44,093 nt of DNA, from the NCBI GenBank assembly GCA_012842085.1, contig DUTM01000139.1, positions 1-44,093 on the forward strand. Reading direction: 5' to 3'. This stretch comes from Mycobacteriales bacterium. GTDB lineage: Bacteria; Actinomycetota; Actinomycetes; Mycobacteriales; Mycobacteriaceae. Within the stretch, counting starts at the first letter, position 1; the number at the start of each line of letters is the position of its first letter. Shown one piece after another: positions 10,134 through 18,129 of the stretch. Made by a program: the position numbers and the translations under genes. Below the pieces are notes generated by a model. That model made no database searches, was not told the origin of the DNA, and saw nothing but the letters and a program-made list of their open reading frames with translations.

Positions 10134-11012
10134 CTACTTCTGCCCCCTTTTCAACAACGGAAACCCCATTTTTTCCCTTTCAGCCAAATAACCCTGAGCT
10201 GCTAATCGGGCCAAGGCACGTACCCGACCAATAAAGCGGGTACGCTCACTAACACTAATCGCTCCTCGAGCATCTAATAAATTGAAAGTATGAGAACATT
10301 TAAGGACAAAATCGTATCCTGGTAGAACCAGGCCCATGTCAATCAATCGCTGTGCTTCCGATTCACACAAATCAAAGAGAGCGAACAGTTTGTCTGAGTC
10401 AGATGCTTCAAAATTAAATTTCGAAAACTCTACTTCGTTTTGATGAAAAACATCTCCATAGGTAATATCTCCCACCCAAACAAGATCAAAAATACTATCA
10501 ACGCCCTGAATAAACATGGCTAGGCGCTCAATACCATAAGTAATCTCTGCAGCCACTGGATGAACGTCAATACCACCTACCTGCTGAAAATAGGTAAATT
10601 GAGTAATCTCCATTCCATCAAGCCAGACTTCCCAACCTAGACCCCAAGCACCAAGTGTAGGTGATTCCCAATCATCCTCAACAAATCGCACATCATGTTT
10701 GAGCAGATCAATTCCTAAAGCCTCAAGGCTACCTAAATATAAGTCCTGCACATTATCTGGAGACGGTTTCAAAATCACCTGATACTGATAGTAGTGCTGT
10801 ACACGATTGGGGTTCTCACCATATCGTCCATCTGTAGGACGGCGACTTGGCTGCACGTATGCCACGTTCCAAGGCTCTGGGCCTAAGACCTTTAAGAAAG
10901 TGGCTGGAGACATTGTCCCTGCGCCCACTTCCAAGTCATAAGGCTGGTAAATAATACAGTCTTGAGCCGCCCAGTACTTCTGCAGGCTCATTATCATTTC
11001 TTGTAGGTTCAT
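10134..11012 (-). CDS. glyQ: Glycyl-tRNA synthetase alpha subunit
   Basis: The catalytic class II subunit of alpha2beta2 GlyRS, 292 residues. Recognisable are [20 protein letters not shown] at the N-terminus, [19 protein letters not shown] with the class II motif 2 arginine, [18 protein letters not shown], and [16 protein letters not shown] chose ATG 11012 because AAGGGGGAGAGGA lies directly before it. An in-frame start at 11030 would add six unlike residues. Expression probably depends on the promoter and terminator upstream. Confidence 0.96.
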   Translation of the reverse strand: MNLQEMIMSLQKYWAAQDCIIYQPYDLEVGAGTMSPATFLKVLGPEPWNVAYVQPSRRPTDGRYGENPNRVQHYYQYQVILKPSPDNVQDLYLGSLEALGIDLLKHDVRFVEDDWESPTLGAWGLGWEVWLDGMEITQFTYFQQVGGIDVHPVAAEITYGIERLAMFIQGVDSIFDLVWVGDITYGDVFHQNEVEFSKFNFEASDSDKLFALFDLCESEAQRLIDMGLVLPGYDFVLKCSHTFNLLDARGAISVSERTRFIGRVRALARLAAQGYLAEREKMGFPLLKRGQK

Positions 11013-11026
11013 TCCTCTCCCCCTTA

Positions 11027-11086
11027 TCACTCAAAAAACCCTTCGTCCCCACAGCAAGGGACGAAAGGTCTCTTCAGAGGATCCAT
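11027..11086 (-). other. 19-codon open reading frame across the glyQS leader terminator
   Basis: ATG at 11086 opens 19 codons (begins MDPLKRPFVPCC) that run through both arms of the terminator and stop at TGA (11029-11027), just before the glyQ ribosome binding site. A GGAGAA lies ten bases upstream of the ATG. Whether it is translated is unknown. It could be a leader peptide or chance. Confidence 0.3.
11033..11068 (-). terminator. Intrinsic terminator in the glyQS leader
   Basis: On the minus strand CCTTTCGTCCC pairs with GGGACGAAGGG (11 bp, one non-canonical contact) and is followed by TTTTTT. It lies between a strong promoter (11118-11146) and glyQ, so transcripts from that promoter must pass it. 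It could also end the recO-DUF4342 transcript. The AGGGTGGNACCGCG core of a T-box is not present. Confidence 0.85.
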
Positions 11087-11117
11087 AATAGTTGGTTTCT
11101 CCAAGCTATTTTCTTCC

Positions 11118-11146
11118 TTTATATCAAATAGACCCTGAATTGTCAA
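11118..11146 (-). promoter_or_regulatory. Sigma-A promoter of glyQS
   Basis: Perfect TTGACA (11146-11141), 17-bp spacer, TATAAA (11123-11118). The -35 box contains the TGA stop of the upstream DUF4342 gene. The predicted leader is about 100 nt. Confidence 0.82.
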
Positions 11147-11556
11147 TCAGACCCAAGCTCTCCCCCATCATCATTACTCTTATCCGTTCTATTCAATTGA
11201 ATAGAACACCGAGTCAACAAACAGGTGGCTGCTCCTAATAGAGCTAATTTCGGGGCAAGAACAGCCCCCAATACGCCTACCGTAACGGGAAGCTCTGCCA
11301 CTGTATTGTCCTGCGACTTCACGAGAAACTTGGTGTTATTGCCTTCGATAATTAGGTTCTTTAACCTGTTAATTACCATTTCACCCTTCGAGTCTCTCTC
11401 AGCTCGTTCTTCTAATGACTTCTGTTCAAATCGAGTTAATGCCTCAAGAAGATCCCAATTCTCATCTTCAAGCAGTTGACGGGCTTGCACAAAATCCAAG
11501 CCAGTTCGTTCTCGAATTATATCTATCTTCTCTACATATCCCCATTCTCCAGTCAA
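11143..11556 (-). CDS. DUF4342 protein with N-terminal UBA-like segment
   Basis: A 137-residue protein of unknown function. Residues about 10-45 (IIRERTGLDFVQARQLLEDENWDLLEALTRFE) resemble the UBA-like three-helix segment of nascent-chain or EF-Ts-type proteins. The middle (NNTKFLVKSQDNTVAELPVTVGVLGAVLAPKLALLGA) matches the DUF4342 pattern and includes a hydrophobic stretch that could insert in the membrane. The tail is acidic. The start is TTG at 11556 with GGAGGTG eight bases upstream, and its TTGA overlaps the recO stop, so the two are translationally coupled. Similar proteins are common in Bacillota, but I know no established role. Confidence 0.75.
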   Translation of the reverse strand: MTGEWGYVEKIDIIRERTGLDFVQARQLLEDENWDLLEALTRFEQKSLEERAERDSKGEMVINRLKNLIIEGNNTKFLVKSQDNTVAELPVTVGVLGAVLAPKLALLGAATCLLTRCSIQLNRTDKSNDDGGELGSD

Positions 11557-12314
11557 TCGTTTTTCACCTCCAGCGGTGGAATGTTTTGCAGCATCTCTAA
11601 AAAACCAAGAGACTTCAAGGGATATTCTAGCCTAAAATCGATATAGTTACGCATCAGACCCCGCAATTCTTTGAGATCAGCATCAGAAGGATGTAAGACA
11701 GTTATGCGAGATAAGTCCCACTCCAAGAGGCGCTTCATTAATTCCCACGTTCCATTCGTAAGCTTTACTGTATCTCGGTAATGGGAATTACACTGAGCAC
11801 ACACGACCCCACCTTCTTGGGTAAAATACAAATCATTCATTAGTTTCTCCCGGCAGTTCAAACAATTGTATAACTCCGGTTGGTAGCCCAATTCGCTCAT
11901 TAAACGAATTTCATATGCTCGTACTGCCAAGGGAAATCGTCCCGCATTACCGAGAGACAGAGTTCCTGCAAGGAGTGGAAAGATCCTTGTAGTAGGATCT
12001 TCTTCCGCAGTCAAAGCGTCTAGGAGTTCTGTAACATACGAGGCGTATGCCATTTTCTCAAGATCGTCCCTAAGACCCTGCCCTGAATTGATAATCTCTG
12101 CCTGGCTTAGATTGTGTAAGCCTTTCCCTGGAAAGATCATGTAACGACCATGGGTAAATAATTGAGTCGGACTGAGTAATCTGTTTCTGATGCGGCGTGC
12201 ACCCCGTGCTACCGCATTTAATTTGCCAAGCTGCTCAGTGTATAAGGTGACAATTCGATCTGCTTCACCTAGATTGCGTACACGAAGCACTATGGCTTGG
12301 GTTTTCCATGCCAA
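11553..12314 (-). CDS. recO: DNA repair protein RecO
   Basis: Recombination mediator that, with RecR and RecF, loads RecA on SSB-coated single-stranded DNA and anneals strands. The 253-residue protein has the N-terminal OB fold (KTQAIVLRVRNLGEADRIVTLYT, KLNAVARGARR). The zinc site has two CxxC pairs (CLNC and CAQC) about 25 residues apart, and a C-terminal helical part follows. The start is TTG at 12314 with AAGGTGAG upstream. In many relatives recO is near era. Here it instead precedes the DUF4342 gene and follows ruvB by 45 bp. Confidence 0.94.
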   Translation of the reverse strand: MAWKTQAIVLRVRNLGEADRIVTLYTEQLGKLNAVARGARRIRNRLLSPTQLFTHGRYMIFPGKGLHNLSQAEIINSGQGLRDDLEKMAYASYVTELLDALTAEEDPTTRIFPLLAGTLSLGNAGRFPLAVRAYEIRLMSELGYQPELYNCLNCREKLMNDLYFTQEGGVVCAQCNSHYRDTVKLTNGTWELMKRLLEWDLSRITVLHPSDADLKELRGLMRNYIDFRLEYPLKSLGFLEMLQNIPPLEVKND

Positions 12315-12359
12315 GTAATCTCACCTTCCCACTTTCTTCAACGTCTCATACCTACCTGG

Positions 12360-13370
12360 CTAATCCTCCTCATCTGGTCGAGGGACGCCCAAATAATCAT
12401 AACCTAATGAAGTAATACATCGTCCCCGAGCTGTTCGCTGCAGTAAACCTAACTGCATTAAGAATGGTTCATATACGTCCTCAATCGTATTGGCCTCTTC
12501 ACCTACAGCCGCGGCCAAACTTTCTACACCAACTGGACCACCAGCGAACACCTGCCAAATGGTGGTCAAAATTCGTCGATCCAGATGATCAAGGCCATTA
12601 GAATCTATTTCAAACATAGCCAGGGCCTCTTGGGCCACTTCATATGAAATGAAGTTGTCGGCTTTGACCTGGGCGTAATCCCGCACCCGTTTCAGCAGAC
12701 GATTTGCGACCCGGGGAGTTCCACGAGAACGTTTTGCAATCTCTTCTGCACCAGCCTCGTCAATCTGTACATTAAGTATACCAGCCGCTCGCATTACAAT
12801 AGCTTTAAGATCATCCACCTCATAGAGTTCCAACCGACTTATGACACCAAAGCGATCTCTCAGAGGTGAAGTAAGCATACCAGCACGAGTTGTAGCTCCT
12901 ACCAAAGTAAACGGCGATAGATCAATTCGCACAGATCGTGCCCCTGGTCCCTTACCAATTACAATATCTACAGCTGAATCCTCCATAGCAGGATAAAGAA
13001 CCTCTTCTACAGCCCTACTTAGTCTATGAATCTCGTCAATAAACAAGACATCATTTGCCTGCAAATTTGTTAGAATGGCTACCAAGTCACCTTGGCGCTC
13101 TATGGCCGGACCAGAAGTAGTATGAATGCCTACACCCATTTCAGCAGCAATAATATGTGCGAGACTCGTCTTTCCAAGTCCGGGAGGTCCATATAGTAAA
13201 ACGTGATCTAAAGCCTCACCCCGCTGCTTAGCGGCAGTAATGAAAAGAGACATCTGCTCCTTAACTTTTGTTTGACCAATATATTCATCCAGAGTACGAG
13301 GACGCAGTGTGGTCTCAATATCCCAATCGTCAGGACGTTTCCACCCACTAACTATTCGTTCCTCCTCCAT
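12360..13370 (-). CDS. ruvB: Holliday junction helicase RuvB
   Basis: AAA+ motor that drives branch migration with RuvA. In the 336-residue protein the [11 protein letters not shown] box precedes Walker [13 protein letters not shown]. Walker B is FIDEIHRL, and sensor I with the following loop is [18 protein letters not shown]. The C-terminal winged helix ends near [14 protein letters not shown]. The start ATG overlaps the 3' end of ruvA by 19 bp, with AAAGGGGTGA upstream. The ruvC-ruvA-ruvB order is the usual one. Confidence 0.97.
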   Translation of the reverse strand: MEEERIVSGWKRPDDWDIETTLRPRTLDEYIGQTKVKEQMSLFITAAKQRGEALDHVLLYGPPGLGKTSLAHIIAAEMGVGIHTTSGPAIERQGDLVAILTNLQANDVLFIDEIHRLSRAVEEVLYPAMEDSAVDIVIGKGPGARSVRIDLSPFTLVGATTRAGMLTSPLRDRFGVISRLELYEVDDLKAIVMRAAGILNVQIDEAGAEEIAKRSRGTPRVANRLLKRVRDYAQVKADNFISYEVAQEALAMFEIDSNGLDHLDRRILTTIWQVFAGGPVGVESLAAAVGEEANTIEDVYEPFLMQLGLLQRTARGRCITSLGYDYLGVPRPDEED

Positions 13371-13990
13371 ACACGGTCACCCCTTTGCTTCATGTTACTA
13401 CTTAGGGCCAGCTTAAGTAATTCTTGCAGATCATTAGTATCACCAAGAATGGCATGGGCTGTTTGGACCATGTACTCCGCTTCACCGGCACTGTATCCAA
13501 GGGCGATCAAGGCATCCTCAGCATCCTGTAGAATACCCCCGGGAGCAATGGGCATCATTTCCTCTTCTTCCTCCCCCTCCCAGCTGGTACCCTTAAATTT
13601 ATCCTTGAGCTCTAATACCAGACGTTCGGCAGTTTTCTTACCAATGCCTGGAATGCGAGTCAAGACCTCTAGCTGCCGCTGCTCCACAGCTCTAACAAAC
13701 TCAATAGGGGTAACAGCTGATAGAATCCCTAAACCAGTCTTAGGCCCAATACCGGTAACACTAGTTATCTGCTGAAAGAGCCGCCTCTCATCCCATGAGC
13801 TGAAACCATAAAGAACCATGGCATCTTCTCTAACCTGCAGATAAGTGTATACAAGAAAGTCATCTCCAATTGGGGGCAAATTCCGCAATACGGAACTAGT
13901 TACATTTACCTCAAAACCAATACCATTTACATCTAGCACCACGTATGTATCTTGAATATCAACTATGCGTCCCTGCAGTGTAACAATCAT
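13352..13990 (-). CDS. ruvA: Holliday junction DNA-binding protein RuvA
   Basis: Tetrameric junction-binding partner of RuvB, 212 residues. Domain I is an OB fold ([22 protein letters not shown]). Domain II has helix-hairpin-helix motifs ([34 protein letters not shown]). After an acidic linker, domain III ([18 protein letters not shown]) contacts RuvB. ATG 13990 follows GGGGGG by seven bases and lies 2 bp after the ruvC stop. Confidence 0.96.
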   Translation of the reverse strand: MIVTLQGRIVDIQDTYVVLDVNGIGFEVNVTSSVLRNLPPIGDDFLVYTYLQVREDAMVLYGFSSWDERRLFQQITSVTGIGPKTGLGILSAVTPIEFVRAVEQRQLEVLTRIPGIGKKTAERLVLELKDKFKGTSWEGEEEEEMMPIAPGGILQDAEDALIALGYSAGEAEYMVQTAHAILGDTNDLQELLKLALSSNMKQRGDRVWRRNE

Positions 13991-13992
13991 GC

Positions 13993-14478
13993 TTAAGCCC
14001 CCCACTTTCTTGAATTATAGCCATGGCATAAACAAATTGCTAAAGCATCGGCAGCGTCATCCGGTCGCGGTACCTCTGATAACCCTAGTAAGACCCTAAC
14101 CATGTATCCTACCTGGTCCTTTGACGCCTTTCCATAGCCGGTAACAGCCATTTTAACCTGAAGCGGTGTATATTCAGTGATCTCTAGTCCACTGTGAGAT
14201 CCAGCTAAAATAGCAACTCCCCGGGCTTGACCAACTGCCAATGCTGAATTGGCGTTCTTGTTGAAGAAAAGCTGTTCAATAGCCATACAATCGGGTTCAA
14301 ACTCAATAATCAGTTTGCGAATTTCGGCGTAGATAGTCTTCAACCGATGATCTGCCCGCTGTTTCGCAGGCGTTCTTATCGCTCCATATCCAAGTACTGT
14401 AAACTGATTATGATTCTCCCGTCGAACTACCCCATATCCCGTAATGGCTGTACCCGGATCGATGCCCAATATAATCAT
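13993..14478 (-). CDS. ruvC: Holliday junction resolvase RuvC
   Basis: Endonuclease that cuts Holliday junctions symmetrically. The 161-residue RNase H-like fold shows the four expected acidic catalytic residues: D7 in ILGIDPGTAITGYG, E68 in AIEQLFF, and D141 and D144 in DDAADALA. The start overlaps the end of the small membrane-protein gene by four bases (ATGA), so the whole group from yebC to ruvB may be one operon. Confidence 0.96.
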   Translation of the reverse strand: MIILGIDPGTAITGYGVVRRENHNQFTVLGYGAIRTPAKQRADHRLKTIYAEIRKLIIEFEPDCMAIEQLFFNKNANSALAVGQARGVAILAGSHSGLEITEYTPLQVKMAVTGYGKASKDQVGYMVRVLLGLSEVPRPDDAADALAICLCHGYNSRKWGA

Positions 14479-14684
14479 TGTATCACATCCTCACAGGGGA
14501 AAGTATTCGACACTCCTTGACGCAAGTCCTTGCACAATAAAACCGCCTGTTGGACAACAAGCGGCTCTTGCACTAATTCCCACGGAGTCACACCTTGAGG
14601 AGGGTAGAACATACGGAAAACAATGATAAAGCTTATTACAAACAAGACCAATGCCACAAACAGCAGTATCAAAAGCCTGCGCAA
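14475..14684 (-). CDS. Small single-pass membrane protein, unknown function
   Basis: A 69-residue protein I do not recognise. Residues 3-24 (LLILLFVALVLFVISFIIVF) form one strongly hydrophobic helix preceded by two arginines. The remaining 45 residues (YPPQGVTPWELVQEP...) are soluble and contain two cysteines. It starts at TTG 14684 with AAGGAGGGG five bases upstream, a better site than most here, and its stop overlaps the ruvC ATG. Coupled translation and the good ribosome binding site argue that it is a real gene between yebC and ruvC. No function can be inferred beyond membrane location. Confidence 0.7.
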   Translation of the reverse strand: MRRLLILLFVALVLFVISFIIVFRMFYPPQGVTPWELVQEPLVVQQAVLLCKDLRQGVSNTFPCEDVIQ

Positions 14685-14739
14685 GGCTGCCCCTCCTTTT
14701 TACAGAGGAGTATACCCTTGATTGAGGTTTTTATCCTAT

Positions 14740-15465
14740 TTATTCCTCAACTTCATAATTGGAATACACTTCTTGAATCTCATCGAGATCCTCTAATGCA
14801 TCAATAAGTTTCTCAATAGCTTCCTCATCACTCTTAGATATGGCAATCGTATTTTCTGGAATGAAACTCAGCTCAGCCCCTAAAAAGTTCAAACCTTGAT
14901 CCTCAAGAGTATTTTTCACCTGAATAAACTCTGACGGATCAGTCAAAATCTCAATTACGTCGCCCTCAGTTAAAACATCGTCTGCGCCAGCCTCCAAGGC
15001 CATAAGCATAATCTCATCCTCATCCACACCGTCTCGCTCTACCACAAGAAGACCTTTCCGGTGGAACATCCAAGCCACACACCCACTTTCGCCAAGATTT
15101 CCGCCGTATTTAGAAAAACGATAACGTACTTCCCCAGCAGTTCGATTACGATTGTCCGTTAGTGCGTGGAGTAAGATGGCCACCCCATTGGGTCCGTAAC
15201 CTTCATAAAACACTTCTGCAAAGTTGTCACCATCAAGCCCACCTACACCACGGGCTATGGCTCGTTCTATGTTATCATTCGGCATATTAACTGCACGTGC
15301 CGCATCAATTGCTAAACGGAGTCGGATATTGGATTCAGGATCAGACCCACCTTCTTTTGTTGCAACTGTGATCTGCCGAGCCATCTTAGTAAACATCTGG
15401 CCCCGTTTCGCATCTTCTTTTGACTTTTTATGCTTAATGTTAGCCCACTTAGAATGTCCAGCCAC
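14740..15465 (-). CDS. yebC: YebC/PmpR-family protein (TACO1-like)
   Basis: A 241-residue YebC-family protein. Members are described as transcriptional regulators and, more recently, as helpers of ribosomes at proline stretches. Signatures are the N-terminal AGHSKWANIKHKK and RGQMFTKMARQI, EVFYEGYGPNGVAI in the middle, and NRTAGEVRYRFSKYGGNLG. GTG 15465 is the family-typical start (followed by AGHSKW). An in-frame extension to 15543 overlaps the preceding intergenic DNA and is not conserved in style. Confidence 0.94.
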   Translation of the reverse strand: MAGHSKWANIKHKKSKEDAKRGQMFTKMARQITVATKEGGSDPESNIRLRLAIDAARAVNMPNDNIERAIARGVGGLDGDNFAEVFYEGYGPNGVAILLHALTDNRNRTAGEVRYRFSKYGGNLGESGCVAWMFHRKGLLVVERDGVDEDEIMLMALEAGADDVLTEGDVIEILTDPSEFIQVKNTLEDQGLNFLGAELSFIPENTIAISKSDEEAIEKLIDALEDLDEIQEVYSNYEVEE

Positions 15466-15520
15466 AATGTCACATCCTTTCGTCAATATTCTAGCACAGG
15501 AACCAGACATTGCCAAGGGA

Positions 15521-16186
15521 TTAACTAAATGGAGAAAGGGCAAGCGCCTTCTGGATCGCTTTTAGCAGGACATAGTGGAAAACAACAACCAAGAGAATTG
15601 CCATGAGGGGTGAACCAATCTGACCAATGAGAATAAAATCATATAATCCGTGCAGAAAAGCTGCAGTGCCTAGACCCAAACCCAATAGTTTGTATGGAGT
15701 CGCGCTAAACTTGGCACATCCAAAAAAATAACCTAACACACCTGTAAAGGAAGTATGGGCCATTGAAGCCACTACAGCTCGCAGTGGAGCAACGGAAAAA
15801 CCAAAGGCTGATATGTACATAATGTTCTCTACTATTGAAAAGCCAATGGCAGCTGCAACAGCGTACATGATTCCATCAACAGGTTCGTTAAATTCAGAGG
15901 AATGGTAGACTGTCAAATAGAGAGCGAGGAACTTACAGAGCTCCTCGCCTAACCCAATAACAAAAAAGGATAAGAGAAACCGTGTTAATAAACTCGACGG
16001 ACTCTGGAGAACACTGCGAAAGGGATATTCCAAAATGATGGCTGGCAGGACTGCCAAAGCTCCACTGAACAAACACTTCACTATTTCCCATACTGGTTCT
16101 TGTTCAAATCGATCATGGCGAAGAAAATACCAAAGCCAAAAAACGCCAGGTACTAAAGAAGCTAATACCACTAGGTGCAACAACAT
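15521..16186 (-). CDS. PrsW-like intramembrane metalloprotease
   Basis: A 221-residue polytopic membrane protein of the PrsW/CPBP-like glutamic metalloprotease group. It has about seven hydrophobic segments and the motifs expected for the membrane active site: EE..K in GLGEELCKFLA, GFSIVENIMY, the His in MAHTSFTGVLGYFFG, and FLHGLYDF. In Bacillus, PrsW makes the first cut in the RsiW anti-sigma factor. No anti-sigma gene is adjacent here, so the substrate is unknown. The ATG at 16186 overlaps the stop of the upstream zinc-ribbon gene as TGATG. A GTG three bases earlier is an alternative. Confidence 0.85.
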   Translation of the reverse strand: MLLHLVVLASLVPGVFWLWYFLRHDRFEQEPVWEIVKCLFSGALAVLPAIILEYPFRSVLQSPSSLLTRFLLSFFVIGLGEELCKFLALYLTVYHSSEFNEPVDGIMYAVAAAIGFSIVENIMYISAFGFSVAPLRAVVASMAHTSFTGVLGYFFGCAKFSATPYKLLGLGLGTAAFLHGLYDFILIGQIGSPLMAILLVVVFHYVLLKAIQKALALSPFS

Positions 16187-16356
16187 CACCTTTTCTGATT
16201 TTCGTCATCATTTTGGAGAACAACCCTCTCTCCCATGTCCCAATACACAGCTTGTTCAATCTGGCACGCCCCACAGATGTATAGATCATTAAATCCACCA
16301 TAATCCTGAGGATCTACACCTTCCATTGGCTGGTTGCATAACGGACAAGTAACCAT
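16186..16356 (-). CDS. 56-residue zinc-ribbon protein coupled to the PrsW-like protease
   Basis: A small protein, MVTCPLCNQPMEGVDP..., with two knuckles CPLC (residues 4-7) and CGAC (28-31) and an acidic tail. It has an excellent ribosome binding site (GGGGGGAG six bases before ATG 16356), and its TGA overlaps the ATG of the protease gene. These features support a real gene despite its length. The four cysteines suggest a bound zinc ion. I do not recognise a named family. A role with the protease is inferred only from coupling. Confidence 0.7.
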   Translation of the reverse strand: MVTCPLCNQPMEGVDPQDYGGFNDLYICGACQIEQAVYWDMGERVVLQNDDENQKR

Positions 16357-16503
16357 ATTACTCCCCCCTTTGTATCATAGTATTAAAGTGCTCAGCCAGT
16401 GGTATTTCTATTACTGGAAAAAATCATGGGAGGAAATACTCGTATAATGAAGAAAAAGCAAATTATAGGACTTAAGTATTAATCTGTTGAGGAGGGTTTG
16501 TTC

Positions 16504-16896
16504 ATGCAGAAACTTGGTGAAGTATTGCGAAGTGGTGATTGGAAAAGCGAAAAACACGTTCCCGTTATTACAGCACCAGAAACTGTAAAAGCGGATGACG
16601 CTTTTGAAATAGGCGTAAGCATCGGGGCTGACGACCCCCATCCAAATACCGCAGAGCATCACATTCGATGGATCAAGTTGTTATTCCAACCAGAAGAAGG
16701 GTTCACCTTTGAATTGGCTGATTTTCAGTTTACCGGTCACGGTGAAGGCCTAAAGGGCGGTCACGAAGGACCTGTATACACAGAGCCATTTGCCAAAGTG
16801 ACTGTTCGCCTTAAGCAATCTGGTACGCTCATGGCCTTGAGTTACTGCAATATTCATGGGCTGTGGGAGAACAGCAAGAAAATTACAGTGAATTAA
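16504..16896 (+). CDS. Superoxide reductase, neelaredoxin type
   Basis: Reduces superoxide to hydrogen peroxide at a non-haem iron without releasing oxygen, an anaerobe's answer to air exposure. The 130-residue protein carries only the catalytic domain, without the N-terminal desulforedoxin domain of desulfoferrodoxin. By comparison with the Pyrococcus enzyme, the iron ligands are E16/H18 (SEKHVPV), H46, H52, C115 and H118 (SYCNIHGLW). ATG 16504 has GAGGAGGG seven bases upstream. A TATAAT at 16443-16448 may be its -10 box, but I see no good -35. It is flanked by divergent and convergent genes and ends at a bidirectional terminator. Confidence 0.92.
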   Translation: MQKLGEVLRSGDWKSEKHVPVITAPETVKADDAFEIGVSIGADDPHPNTAEHHIRWIKLLFQPEEGFTFELADFQFTGHGEGLKGGHEGPVYTEPFAKVTVRLKQSGTLMALSYCNIHGLWENSKKITVN

Positions 16897-16902
16897 TTGT
16901 AC

Positions 16903-16941
16903 AAAAGCTGTTGGTTCAGCAGCGAACCAACAGCCTTTTTT
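16903..16941. terminator. Bidirectional terminator between the superoxide reductase gene and murG
   Basis: Stem GCTGTTGGTTC/GAACCAACAGC (11 bp, 6-nt loop) is flanked by AAAA on the left and CTTTTTT on the right, so it can serve both convergent genes. Confidence 0.9.
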
Positions 16942-16944
16942 GAG

Positions 16945-18003
16945 TTAATCGATAAATCGGCGAATAACGCTCAGAACATTATTCGTTCCGTCTCTAATAG
17001 TCGAGGCCTCCATGGCCTGAACAAACCTGTCCTGATTTTTTTGTAAATCATCGAGACTCTTAAGAAGAGTATGAGACGTTAATTCCTCTTCCTCAATAAC
17101 CAAGCTGAAACCCTGCTGCTGAAATGATCGAGCGTTCAGGATCTGATCGCCTCGACTAGCCTGTTTAGATAGGGGAACTAGGATATTTGGTTTGGCGAGA
17201 GCGCACAGTTCAAAGATGGAATTGGCTCCAGCTCTAGAGACGACAAAATCGGCAGCTGCTAACAGGTGAGGCATCTCTTCATTAACATACTCAAATTGGC
17301 AGTATCCCTTGACTCGTATTCCAGGATCAGCATTGCCTTTACCACAGAGGTGAATGACTTGGCCCCGTTTGGTCAATTCTAAGAGATTGTCTCGAACAAC
17401 TTGATTCAGGATGACAGAACCAAGACTACCGCCCATGACTAAGATAACAGGACGTGTATGAGAGAAACCGCACAACCGCAGTCCTGCATCTCGAGAACCC
17501 TGCAGAATCTCAGCTCTAATGGGTGTACCTGTTACGGTAGCCTTATTATTTTTTACGAATGAGAGAGAATCAGGAAACGTAAGACATAGATGACTTGCGA
17601 ATGGCAGACTGAGACGATTGGCCAACCCAGGGGTTAGGTCTGATTCGTGCAGAACTACAGGAATTCGCAGCATCCAGGCAGCAAAAGTTACAGGCACCGT
17701 CACAAAGCCGCCCTTACTAAAAACGAGACTGGGACGAATTTTCCTAAGAATTGCGTAGGATTGAAACATACCTTTGATTACACGAAATGGGTCCGTAAAG
17801 TTTTTTATGTCCATATAGCGCCGCAGTTTTCCAGCACTTATAGGATAATAGGGTATTTTCCCTTCAACCAATTCCCGCTCAATTCCCTGAGCTGTTCCTA
17901 TGTAATGTATTTCATATCCTTCTCTTTGCAGATGAGGAATTAAGGCAAAATGCGGAGTAACGTGACCAGCAGACCCGCCTCCTGTTAGTACAATCTTCTT
18001 CAT
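16945..18003 (-). CDS. murG: UDP-GlcNAc:lipid I N-acetylglucosaminyltransferase
   Basis: Transfers GlcNAc to lipid I to make lipid II at the inner face of the membrane. The 352-residue GT-B protein has the N-terminal GGGSAGHVTPHFAL loop, KLRRY and SKGGFVTVPV. The C-terminal UDP-binding half has VMGGSLGSVILN and the RAGANSIFEL/PLSKQASRGDQ region. The sequence is closest in style to the clostridial and Bacillus cereus MurG2 group. It lies outside any division cluster. ATG 18003 follows a GGGGG site. An in-frame extension to 18135 would overlap the lgt start and has no family resemblance. Confidence 0.92.
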   Translation of the reverse strand: MKKIVLTGGGSAGHVTPHFALIPHLQREGYEIHYIGTAQGIERELVEGKIPYYPISAGKLRRYMDIKNFTDPFRVIKGMFQSYAILRKIRPSLVFSKGGFVTVPVTFAAWMLRIPVVLHESDLTPGLANRLSLPFASHLCLTFPDSLSFVKNNKATVTGTPIRAEILQGSRDAGLRLCGFSHTRPVILVMGGSLGSVILNQVVRDNLLELTKRGQVIHLCGKGNADPGIRVKGYCQFEYVNEEMPHLLAAADFVVSRAGANSIFELCALAKPNILVPLSKQASRGDQILNARSFQQQGFSLVIEEEELTSHTLLKSLDDLQKNQDRFVQAMEASTIRDGTNNVLSVIRRFID

Positions 18004-18028
18004 GAAAACGCCCCCAGTCTTACAAATT

Positions 18029-18057
18029 ACTATATGATAATTTATCGGTCTATGCAA
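18029..18057 (-). promoter_or_regulatory. Probable sigma-A promoter of murG
   Basis: TTGCAT (18057-18052), 17-bp spacer, TATAGT (18034-18029), about 25 bp before the murG start, in the divergent murG-lgt intergenic region. Confidence 0.6.
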
Positions 18058-18129
18058 CAACCGGTGTTGGTGCAGGTACTTATGGAAATATGTAGAATTA
18101 CTAAACGAAATATTACTAGAGGTGGTCAC

